Source: Prolixibacteraceae bacterium UBA5740
GTDB lineage: Bacteria > Bacteroidota > Bacteroidia > Bacteroidales > Prolixibacteraceae
NCBI GenBank assembly: GCA_002419285.1
Contig: DIFU01000052.1
Location: forward strand, 18,690 to 29,346
Direction of reading: 5' to 3'
DNA length: 10,657 nucleotides
A program made the position numbers and the translations under genes. The notes below the pieces were generated by a model, which was not told the DNA's origin, did no database searches, and was given only the letters and a program-made list of their open reading frames with translations. Each line of letters starts with the position of its first letter. Positions within the stretch are counted from its first letter, which is position 1. Below, in pieces: positions 1 to 6,843 of the stretch.

Positions 1-2253
1 ATAAACCAATCGGCCGGTCATGTCCGAAACCTGTATTTGCGCCTTTTCCTTAAGTCCCCGGATATAAATCTTCTCGGAAGTAGGATTGGGGTATACCTGG
101 AGTTCAGATTCAACTCTTAGCGGACTATCAGTAATCAGTGATGGCCAAACCATAAGTGCATCGGGTCCAGACCATAGAGTGAAAGGTGGTTCAATATCAG
201 GCACAAAAACAGCTTCACCATAACTATCGGTATAGGCAACCGGCACTTCAATATTATTGATATAAATGGGCTGATTTGAAAATAATCCACTTGCCGATTC
301 TATAACCCGTCCTTCCACATCGCGATGACATTGGATTTGTTGGTACCTGATCCCGAGAGGTTCGTTGGCTGCAATGGAATCTTTGGTTGCATCAAGAAGG
401 GTTAAATCCCAATCATCTAGTATATTGTCAACATGATAAAGGATCAGTGTGTCACCACTTTGTACTTGAATTTTTTCCCAAGAGTGTAAATAACTTTGGC
501 CATTATGCCTGAGAATCCATGCCCGGGCAAATGCGGCAGGCTCAATTTTCCCGCCCCATCCATAGGTATAGAAACCATCTTTTTCAAAAGAATAGAGGTA
601 GAGAAGGGTATCGGATCCGATCTCCTCGCGGAAAGCAAATTCAAGAGATCGGCTTTGCAGCATGGCGGCCACAACTTCGGCTGCGTTCATCGCGGCAGAG
701 GTTGCATAATCGCGCTTCCTGTTTTCAACCTTGCTGTTCAGGATGACTGGATCAGGTACCATCCAATGGAAAGGAACCAGGTTCTCAGTCATGGTTTTGG
801 CAGTACCATAAACCCGGATTGTACCACCTGTACCTGAGATTTGAATTTGACGTAAATCCCTGATATAAGGATATTTTATTGGATATATCTCCAGTTTTGC
901 TTCACCTGCCTTCAAGGCCGTCAGCACATACCTGCCGTTAAGCTGGCCGACCTGTAATAAGTCGGGTGTATGGTTGATGATGCCCCATTCTAGATCAGTA
1001 AATTTGAGTCCCCCCTGGTCATAAAGCACAGGGGTAATCTCCTGTTTGCTGCCAATCGGCATTGCATTTTCCAGTCCACCCAGACTGATCGAAACCGGTT
1101 TCTGGATGTAAATTTCAGTGGATACTGAATCTGTCGGGAAACCGCCAGGACTGACCAACACCCGGATAGTCCCGCCATCAATGGCAGTGATGGTCCCTTG
1201 CGGGGAGATGTCGGCCAGGCTCCTGTCAGAATTTTCAAAAACAAATATCTGCGATGACCTTCTGCCTTTGATGAAAAAGTCGGCATAAAGTGTCATGGTA
1301 TCATTAATGGCAATGATCTTTTTGTGTGGGTGAATGACTGTCAGGGTTTCCTTTCCTTTCTGCCCTGTGGGACGTGTAGCCCATGCTCCACCAATCTCTG
1401 TTGAAATTTCCCCCAAAACACCCAGATCGGAAAGTGCCCCTGTGGCGATTTTGATAAAGTCAATCTGGTCAAGATCCACATATTGACCCGCGTCATCAAC
1501 TGCCCATGAGATGTCAACCGGATCGCCACCGGCACCTTCCCGAATGTTTGTGGTATATGGATTATCGGGCACCGATCGGTCAACTCCACGTACAATGGGT
1601 TGGTTATCGGCATAACCAAATGCAAGGGCAGGAAGAACGATCTGATTGTTCATGATCATCGGCTCATGGCCCAGCATGGTGCCCGTAAAACGGACACTGT
1701 CCTGCGGATACGATGCAAAATATTCAGGAAGTGGATAATAAGATTGGGTGTGAAATTCATTTTTCAGAAGCTTGCCCTGGTCCCCCCCGGCATTTTTCCA
1801 ACCTGCTGACCCATCGTCAAGTCGCCACCAGGTAACGTCAGCGTTCTGCCATGTATCGGGATGGTTAAAGCTGCTGCCAGCAATCTGGTACCAGGTGTCA
1901 TCAGCAAGCTGATTGTTGTTTTGATCTTTCATGACCCAAATAATTCCGGGTTCTGAAGAACCAGTAAAAGCATTTCCGAAGAGCGTAAAGTCTATACCAT
2001 AAGGATTGTCGGGGTGATTGTGTACCGGATCCTCAAAACCCAGCACGATATATCCGCCAAAAGAACCTAGTGATACAATAGCATCAGGATCGGCAAGCAT
2101 CGCTTCTGCCGCATTGGGTGTTCCTGCCAGTGGATTGTTGATAAATTGCCCAGGGGCCGGAAAATATTCCAGCACACGCGTGGTACGGTTATTCTGTGCC
2201 TCCGAAGTACACACCAAAGCCCATAGAGCTGCATAGAGTATTAAACTTTTCAT
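1..2253 (-). CDS. Cobalamin-riboswitch-controlled T9SS-secreted surface protein (3' end outside window)
   Basis: The frame is open for 751 codons from the ATG at 2253-2251 to the window edge. Residues 1-19 form a Sec signal peptide (MKS, hydrophobic core, SEA|Q cleavage). There is no good lipobox because V precedes the only Cys. Residues 20-300 contain GSFGGYIVLGF (63-73), SSEPGIIWVM (99-108), DDTWYQIAGS (118-127) and a YVDLDQIDFIKIATG-type stretch (258-272) ending in LGEISTEIGG. From memory this resembles 'cell surface proteins' of Bacteroides cobalamin loci. Residues about 310-480 look like bacterial Ig-type repeats. Residues about 540-620 may be DUF4430/transcobalamin-C-like. Residues 718-751 begin a type A T9SS sorting domain (LQVYPNPTSEKIYIRG, then VSDMTGRLVY); about 35-45 residues are probably missing. 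The protein is likely exported through the outer membrane and anchored or released. A B12 riboswitch sits in its leader. A role in corrinoid binding or uptake is inferred; no TonB receptor is visible in the window. Confidence 0.88.
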   Translation of the reverse strand, partial: MKSLILYAALWALVCTSEAQNNRTTRVLEYFPAPGQFINNPLAGTPNAAEAMLADPDAIVSLGSFGGYIVLGFEDPVHNHPDNPYGIDFTLFGNAFTGSSEPGIIWVMKDQNNNQLADDTWYQIAGSSFNHPDTWQNADVTWWRLDDGSAGWKNAGGDQGKLLKNEFHTQSYYPLPEYFASYPQDSVRFTGTMLGHEPMIMNNQIVLPALAFGYADNQPIVRGVDRSVPDNPYTTNIREGAGGDPVDISWAVDDAGQYVDLDQIDFIKIATGALSDLGVLGEISTEIGGAWATRPTGQKGKETLTVIHPHKKIIAINDTMTLYADFFIKGRRSSQIFVFENSDRSLADISPQGTITAIDGGTIRVLVSPGGFPTDSVSTEIYIQKPVSISLGGLENAMPIGSKQEITPVLYDQGGLKFTDLEWGIINHTPDLLQVGQLNGRYVLTALKAGEAKLEIYPIKYPYIRDLRQIQISGTGGTIRVYGTAKTMTENLVPFHWMVPDPVILNSKVENRKRDYATSAAMNAAEVVAAMLQSRSLEFAFREEIGSDTLLYLYSFEKDGFYTYGWGGKIEPAAFARAWILRHNGQSYLHSWEKIQVQSGDTLILYHVDNILDDWDLTLLDATKDSIAANEPLGIRYQQIQCHRDVEGRVIESASGLFSNQPIYINNIEVPVAYTDSYGEAVFVPDIEPPFTLWSGPDALMVWPSLITDSPLRVESELQVYPNPTSEKIYIRGLKEKAQIQVSDMTGRLVY

Positions 2254-2335
2254 TCCCCGATTGTTTTTTTTAAACACAGGGAAATAAAACTTCAGGCTTG
2301 TCACCTTCGCTTTTATTCCCGAAAGCATTTCTAAT
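2254..2335 (-). promoter_or_regulatory. Riboswitch expression platform with competing hairpins
   Basis: The leader between the aptamer and the start codon contains two mutually exclusive hairpins. Hairpin A pairs GCTTT with AAAGC (2309-2326, 8-nt loop). Hairpin B pairs GGGAATAAAA (minus strand, 2311-2320) with TTTTATTTCCC (2279-2289), with one bulged T. The TTTCCC arm of B could instead pair with GGGGAA directly before the ATG. No U-tract follows either hairpin; an A-run follows instead. Control of translation start is therefore more likely than transcription termination. The pairings are seen in the sequence; the switching scheme is inferred. Confidence 0.5.
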
Positions 2336-2497
2336 AAATGGCAGGTCTTCTGGCTTTCCCCGATCGCTGTTGCCTTCCCGTAATTTTGAGTTATACAGTG
2401 GCATTTAAACAACAATCTTTGAGGGGATTACAGCTGCGGGCACAGCTCCGGTATCACACCGGATTCCCTTTTGATCATTCGAAAATGAACCATTTCG
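2336..2497 (-). promoter_or_regulatory. Cobalamin (B12) riboswitch
   Basis: Read on the minus strand, this has the conserved core of the cobalamin riboswitch family: AAAGGGAATCCGGT, then loop GTGAT and ACCGG (perfect 5-bp P5 hairpin at 2448-2462), then the B12 box GAGCTGTGCCCGCAGCTGTAA (2430-2450, shown here as its overlapping parts GAGCTGTGCCCGC and GCAGCTGTAA), and finally GGGAAGGC with GCCAGAAGACCTGCC closing the aptamer (2340-2354). AAATGGT near 2489-2495 can pair with ACC and ATTT at the 3' end to make P1. It lies about 85 nt upstream of the surface-protein start on the same strand, so cobalamin should repress that gene, as is usual for this family. Which cobalamin form it prefers cannot be told from reading alone. 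Confidence 0.95.
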
Positions 2498-2501
2498 GCA
2501 A

Positions 2502-2509
2502 CAAAGGTA
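2502..2509 (-). promoter_or_regulatory. Probable Bacteroidota -7 promoter element for the riboswitch transcript
   Basis: The minus strand reads TACCTTTG, an exact match to the Bacteroidota -7 consensus TAnnTTTG. It sits a few bases upstream of the first conserved riboswitch nucleotides, which puts the start of transcription just before the aptamer. No convincing -33 TTTG was found at the expected 19-21 nt spacing, so the call rests on the -7 element and its position. Confidence 0.5.
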
Positions 2510-2560
2510 CGAATATGTTATTAGGCGGTAGTCTGTTTCTGATATTGTTTTCAACATTAT

Positions 2561-2674
2561 TTAATAAATTGGGTTAATTTCGTCTGAACCAAGAATGTGT
2601 TCTTGTAACCAATTTTGTATTTCATCCCGGGAAGACGCACCCAGAGTACCGAACATTTTATAAAAATCGGCCAT
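2561..2674 (-). CDS. Possible small protein, 37 residues, unknown function
   Basis: An ATG at 2674-2672 opens a 37-codon frame on the minus strand ending in TAA (2563-2561). The first residues are MADFYKMFGTLGASSRDEIQ; the rest includes NWLQEH and ends in NPIY. The middle (SRDEIQNWLQEH) could form an amphipathic helix. An in-frame stop lies six codons upstream of the ATG, so it is not obviously the tail of a longer gene. I do not recognise a family. It lies just upstream of the riboswitch promoter, on the same strand, in the 465-bp gap before ligA. It could be a real small gene, a gene remnant or chance. A 6-bp inverted repeat (CAAGAA-TGTG-TTCTTG, 2590-2605) lies inside it. Confidence 0.3.
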   Translation of the reverse strand: MADFYKMFGTLGASSRDEIQNWLQEHILGSDEINPIY

Positions 2675-2718
2675 GGGGCTGCCGGCAATTAATTAAGTCT
2701 GTAAACTTTTGATTTTGA

Positions 2719-4725
2719 ATGGATAAAATAGAGGTTTCGAAACGAATCGAGGCTTTAAGAAAGGAACTCGAAGAGCACAACTACAAATACTATGTTTTGT
2801 CGACTCCGGTTATTTCGGACTATGAATTCGACATGATGATGAAAGAGCTGGAAAAACTGGAGGCTGATTTTCCTGAATTTTCAGACCCGGCTTCCCCGAC
2901 TCTTCGGGTGGGTAGCGACCGGAACGAGGAGTTCGTCCAGGTGAAACACCGGTATCCGATGTTGTCTTTATCCAATGTCTATTCTTTCGAAGAGTTGCAG
3001 GATTTTGACCAACGGGTCAGGAAGGAACTCGAGACCGATGTGGAATATGTTTGTGAACTGAAATTTGATGGTACCTCCATTTCTCTGGCATACGAAAATG
3101 GGGTTTTGGTAAGAGCGGTTACCAGAGGGGATGGCGAGGCTGGCGATGACGTGACTGCGAATGTCAGGACCATTGGCTCCATCCCGTTACGGTTAAGAGG
3201 AGACTCCTATCCCGAAAGCCTTGAAATCAGGGGCGAGATTGTGATGCCTTTCCCGGTATTTGAAGAGCTGAACAGGATAAGAGAGGAAAATGGCGAGCAA
3301 CTGTTTGCCAATCCACGAAATGCTGCCTCCGGCACATTGAAACTGCAAAATTCGTCGATCGTTGCTTCCCGTAAACTGGATGCTTTCTTTTATTCCATTC
3401 CTGGAACTCCCATGAAACAAATCTCTCATTTCGAAAGTCTGGCACAGGCAAGGGATTGGGGCTTCAGGATTTCGGAAAACATGGCCATTTGCAAGAATCT
3501 GGAGGAGGTTAAGAATTACCTTGAATTTTGGAATGAAGAGCGTTTCCGCCTTCCCGTGGCCACCGATGGGGTGGTCATCAAGGTGAATTCCTTCCAACAG
3601 CAGGAAATGCTGGGATATACCGCCAAATCGCCCCGTTGGGCGGTGGCCTATAAGTTCAAGGCTGAACAGGCGGTCACAACCCTGCTTTCGGTCACCTATC
3701 AGGTGGGGCGCACCGGTGCCGTTACCCCGGTTGCCAATCTTGAGCCGGTACAATTGGCCGGCACCCGCGTTAAACGTGCTTCCCTTCATAATGCAGATAT
3801 TATAGCTGGCCTTGATCTTCATCTGGGGGATCAGGTATGGGTCGAAAAAGGTGGCGAGATCATTCCGAAAATCGTGGGTGTCGACAAAAGCCAAAGGCAC
3901 CCAATGGCTCTTCCCGTCATGTTTGTGACAACCTGTCCTGAATGTAAAGAACCGCTGGTGCGAAGTGAAGGAGAGGCCGCATGGTACTGTCCCAATGACA
4001 CAGGATGCCCTCCCCAGATCAAGGGTAAAATAGAACATTATATCTCCAGAAAGGCCATGAATATTGATGGTTTGGGTGCCGAAACGGTTGAACTGCTTTA
4101 TCGTAATGGACTTGTCCATGATGTAGCCGACTTATATTCCCTGAAAATGGAGCAACTGGTACCATTGGAAAGATTGGGTGAAAAATCGGCACAGCGAATC
4201 CTGAAAAGTCTGGAGGATTCGAAATCCATCCCCTTCAGCCGGTCCCTTTTCGCCTTGGGCATTCGTTACGTGGGCGAAACCGTAGCCAAGAACCTGGCAG
4301 CCGCTTCAGGAAATATTGACCGACTCATGGAAATGTCGGAAACCGAACTGACTTCCATAAACGAAATTGGTGAACGCATTGCTGCCAGTGTAAAACAGTA
4401 TTTCTCGGATCCAAGGCACCTAACCATTATAAACCGACTGAAAGAAGCCGGAATTGCTTTCAAGGAAGAAAGCACCGGCTCAAAGCAACTCTCTGATAAG
4501 CTTGACGGATTATCAATAGTTATTTCTGGTACATTTAACCTCCATTCGCGTGATGAACTCAAACTGATGATTGAGCGGCATGGAGGCAAGAATGTCGGAT
4601 CCATTTCAAAGAATACCAGTTATGTGCTGGCAGGTGACAATATGGGGCCGAGTAAGCTTGAGAAAGCACAGAAGCTTGGCATCCCTATCATTAATGAAGA
4701 TGAGTTTTTGAATATGATACATTAA
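2719..4725 (+). CDS. ligA: NAD-dependent DNA ligase LigA
   Basis: This enzyme seals nicks in DNA during replication and repair, using NAD+ to form an enzyme-AMP intermediate; it is cytoplasmic. The 668-residue length is normal for the family. Domain Ia at the N terminus has the NAD-contacting Tyr pair (Y24, Y25) and DYEFD (34-38). The adenylation motif KFDG gives the AMP-attaching lysine K115. Further nucleotidyltransferase motifs include RGE (171-173), DGVVIK (283-288) and AVAYKF (308-313). The OB-fold includes GRTGAVTPVANLEPV (330-344). A four-Cys zinc finger uses C406, C409, C424 and C430. Helix-hairpin-helix repeats span about 440-590, and a BRCT domain spans about 593-668 (LSIVISGTF, then YVLAGDNMGPSKLEKA). 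The ATG at 2719 fits the conserved N terminus, and there is no clear Shine-Dalgarno sequence. The gene diverges from the riboswitch transcript. It looks complete and intact. Confidence 0.98.
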   Translation: MDKIEVSKRIEALRKELEEHNYKYYVLSTPVISDYEFDMMMKELEKLEADFPEFSDPASPTLRVGSDRNEEFVQVKHRYPMLSLSNVYSFEELQDFDQRVRKELETDVEYVCELKFDGTSISLAYENGVLVRAVTRGDGEAGDDVTANVRTIGSIPLRLRGDSYPESLEIRGEIVMPFPVFEELNRIREENGEQLFANPRNAASGTLKLQNSSIVASRKLDAFFYSIPGTPMKQISHFESLAQARDWGFRISENMAICKNLEEVKNYLEFWNEERFRLPVATDGVVIKVNSFQQQEMLGYTAKSPRWAVAYKFKAEQAVTTLLSVTYQVGRTGAVTPVANLEPVQLAGTRVKRASLHNADIIAGLDLHLGDQVWVEKGGEIIPKIVGVDKSQRHPMALPVMFVTTCPECKEPLVRSEGEAAWYCPNDTGCPPQIKGKIEHYISRKAMNIDGLGAETVELLYRNGLVHDVADLYSLKMEQLVPLERLGEKSAQRILKSLEDSKSIPFSRSLFALGIRYVGETVAKNLAAASGNIDRLMEMSETELTSINEIGERIAASVKQYFSDPRHLTIINRLKEAGIAFKEESTGSKQLSDKLDGLSIVISGTFNLHSRDELKLMIERHGGKNVGSISKNTSYVLAGDNMGPSKLEKAQKLGIPIINEDEFLNMIH

Positions 4726-4754
4726 AACTAAACAATACCAACAAACAAAACCTT

Positions 4755-6299
4755 ATGGATACAATCAAAACCACCGACTGGAAAAAGCTGTTGATTACGA
4801 TTGTCAGGGCGGCCATTGGCTGGCATTTCTTTTATGAAGGGGTATCGAAGATTGCTGCCGGCAACTGGAGTTCATACAATTACCTGGTCAATACAAGCGG
4901 CTGGTTCCAGGGCTTCTATCATTGGCTTGCTTCGTCCGAAACGATGGTCAGGGCAGTCGACCTCATGAACATGTACGGACTGACCCTGATCGGACTGGCA
5001 TTATTCACGGGATTATTGGTTCGTTACGCGGCCATAGGCGGATTTATGCTGCTTACCCTCTATTATTTTGCCTATCCACCTTTTGGATCATCCATCTTCC
5101 GCTCAACCGAAGGACAACTTTATATCGTGGATAAGGTCTTTCTCGAAGCGCTGGTCCTGCTCTATTATGTATTCAGCGCCAAAATTGGATATGGTATCCA
5201 GGCAATCTTTGCGCAGGGTAAAAATCATTCTTCATCACCATTGACCGAAAATCCGATCTCTACCCCAATCCCTGCCTCTGATCCTTCACGCAGGGAAGTC
5301 CTGAAAAATCTGGCAACCCTGCCGGTTCTGGGTGTACTGGGCGCAGGAGCTTTTAATATGCATCGCAAATATGGCACCGATGTGATGTCGGGGGCCACCA
5401 TCCAGCTCGAATCGGCTGCCTTAAGGGAACTGAAAGGTGAACTCCCCTTCGGAAAGATTGGCGAACATCAGATCAGTCGTCTGGTCATGGGAGGAAACCT
5501 GATTGGCGGATGGGCACATGCACGTGACCTGATTTATGTGCCTTCCCTTTTCAAAGCCTATAATACCGAGAAGAAAGTATATGAAACCCTGATGCTGGCC
5601 GAAAAGGCCGGAATCAATACCATCAATATAGGTTTTCCTTCGTTCCCGCTCATGGTCAAGTATAAAAAACTTACGGGAAGCAAAATCAAGGTGATCTCAC
5701 AGGTCGCCCCCAACATGGAGAAGGGAGATATATACGAGCAAATTAACCAGGGTATTGATTTTGGGGCCGAAATCCTGCAGATTCAAGGCAATTGGTGCGA
5801 TTGGCTGGTACGCGACCAAAAAATGGAGGTGATCGTCAAAATGATGGATAAGATCAGAAGTCAGGGCTTGGTGGCCGGACTGGGCGCACACACGATCGAT
5901 TCATTCATTGCCTGTGAAGAGCAGGGTATCATTCCCGACTACTATATGAAAACCATGCACCACGATAACTACTGGTCGGCACATCCCCGAGAAAACAGGG
6001 TGCCATTTGAAGTGGATGGATTCAAATCACCTGACCATAACCGTTTTCACGACAATTGTTTCTGTCCGTTCCCCGATCGCACGGTCGAATTTGTCAACCG
6101 GGCCCAGATACCGGTCATGGGATTCAAGGTGTTGGCTGCAGGTGCCATTTCGCCGGAAGACGGATTTCGCTGGGCCTTTGAGAATGGAGCCGATTTCATT
6201 TGCGTAGGAATGTTCGACTTCCAGATTGTCAATGATGTCAACATCACCATCGACATACTGAACTCCATGGGAGAAAGGAAAAGATCGTGGTACGCCTGA
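4755..6299 (+). CDS. DoxX-like membrane domain fused through an internal Tat signal to an aldo/keto-reductase-type TIM barrel
   Basis: Residues 1-150 form a DoxX/DoxD-type domain with about four membrane helices (near 12-31, 70-89, 91-109 and 126-146). After a Ser/Pro-rich linker (155-177), SRREVLK (178-184) and a hydrophobic stretch (186-200) match a twin-arginine signal. Residues about 230-514 look like a TIM barrel of the aldo/keto-reductase type: RLVMGGNLIGGWAHARDLI (242-260), LAEKAGINTINIG (281-293), GLGAHTIDS (375-383) and a final FKVLAAGAISPEDGF / ADFICVGMFDF strand region. KTMHHDNYWSAHPREN (399-414) and DNCFC (433-437) may bind metal or substrate. Four helices would leave the RR motif in the cytoplasm and place the barrel in the periplasm. 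A quinone-linked oxidoreductase role is only a guess. The gene starts 29 bp after ligA with an A-rich leader, and read-through from ligA is possible. Confidence 0.85.
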   Translation: MDTIKTTDWKKLLITIVRAAIGWHFFYEGVSKIAAGNWSSYNYLVNTSGWFQGFYHWLASSETMVRAVDLMNMYGLTLIGLALFTGLLVRYAAIGGFMLLTLYYFAYPPFGSSIFRSTEGQLYIVDKVFLEALVLLYYVFSAKIGYGIQAIFAQGKNHSSSPLTENPISTPIPASDPSRREVLKNLATLPVLGVLGAGAFNMHRKYGTDVMSGATIQLESAALRELKGELPFGKIGEHQISRLVMGGNLIGGWAHARDLIYVPSLFKAYNTEKKVYETLMLAEKAGINTINIGFPSFPLMVKYKKLTGSKIKVISQVAPNMEKGDIYEQINQGIDFGAEILQIQGNWCDWLVRDQKMEVIVKMMDKIRSQGLVAGLGAHTIDSFIACEEQGIIPDYYMKTMHHDNYWSAHPRENRVPFEVDGFKSPDHNRFHDNCFCPFPDRTVEFVNRAQIPVMGFKVLAAGAISPEDGFRWAFENGADFICVGMFDFQIVNDVNITIDILNSMGERKRSWYA

Positions 6300-6320
6300 T
6301 ATCTTCTATCGCTGTAAATA

Positions 6321-6350
6321 TTGCTTTATCCCTCCGATTGTCTAATTTTG
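6321..6350 (+). promoter_or_regulatory. Bacteroidota-type promoter of the phosphatase gene
   Basis: TTG (6321-6323), a 19-nt spacer, then TAATTTTG (6343-6350) match the -33/-7 consensus of the Bacteroidota primary sigma factor at the right spacing. Transcription should begin near 6356-6358, about 12 nt before the ATG at 6369. This supports the downstream ATG as the start and argues against the in-frame TTG at 6321, which would lie within the -33 element. Confidence 0.65.
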
Positions 6351-6368
6351 CCGGCAAAGGTTCATATC

Positions 6369-6842
6369 ATGAAGAAACGTGTCTTATTTGTCTGTTTGGG
6401 GAATATTTGTCGTTCACCCAGTGCTGAAGCCGTTTTTAAGGCTGTAGTGGAATCACGTGGACTGGCTGAAAAATATGAGATCGATTCTGCCGGAACAGGT
6501 GCCTGGCATGCCGGTCAGCCTGCAGACGCCCGGATGCGCAAACACGCCCATAAAAGAGGATATGACCTGACCAGTATTGCCCGTCAGTTTGATCCGGCCG
6601 AAGATTTCGACAAGTTTGACTATATCATTGGGATGGATAACGAAAATGTCAAAAACCTGAAACGTATGGCACGAAACGAAAATGACCTGGCAAAAATCCG
6701 CAAAATGACCGATTATAGTCGCATATTCAGCTATAATTCAGTGCCTGATCCATATTACGGAGGGGAAGAAGGTTTTGAACTGGTGCTCGACCTGCTTGAA
6801 GACGCTTGCGAGGGATTGCTCCAAAAGACTGAAAAAGAGTAA
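6369..6842 (+). CDS. Low-molecular-weight protein-tyrosine phosphatase
   Basis: This 157-residue protein is a complete member of the LMW-PTP family, cytoplasmic enzymes that remove phosphate from phosphotyrosine through a cysteine-phosphate intermediate. The phosphate-binding loop CLGNICRS gives nucleophile C9 and R15 (the C-X5-R-S motif), and DPYY (127-130) supplies the general acid D127. The start is set at the ATG at 6369 because MKKRVLFVCLGN is the usual N terminus and a promoter ends just upstream; a TTG at 6321 would add 16 residues without family support. In Gram-negative bacteria relatives act on exopolysaccharide tyrosine kinases (Wzb type) or have broader roles. No kinase or polysaccharide gene is nearby here, so the target is unknown. 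The 3' end almost touches the convergent MgtC-family gene. Confidence 0.95.
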   Translation: MKKRVLFVCLGNICRSPSAEAVFKAVVESRGLAEKYEIDSAGTGAWHAGQPADARMRKHAHKRGYDLTSIARQFDPAEDFDKFDYIIGMDNENVKNLKRMARNENDLAKIRKMTDYSRIFSYNSVPDPYYGGEEGFELVLDLLEDACEGLLQKTEKE

Positions 6843-6843
6843 A

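Noticed and set aside
496..837. Plus-strand frames of about 75-113 codons in the left 2.2 kb
   Set aside because: They are antisense to the single 751-codon secreted protein, whose translation has clear signal peptide, conserved motifs and a sorting domain.
2338..2577. 79-codon plus-strand frame over the riboswitch
   Set aside because: The stretch is explained by the cobalamin riboswitch on the other strand, and the translation looks like chance.
2590..2605. Short palindrome CAAGAA-TGTG-TTCTTG as an operator or terminator
   Set aside because: Only 6 bp per arm, no U-tract follows and it is not repeated in the window; chance is likely, although it lies in a divergent promoter region.
3193..4119. 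Long open frame of 308 codons on the minus strand, antisense to ligA
   Set aside because: It lies wholly inside the conserved ligA coding region, its translation shows no recognisable family or sensible domain pattern, and it has no promoter or start signal of its own.
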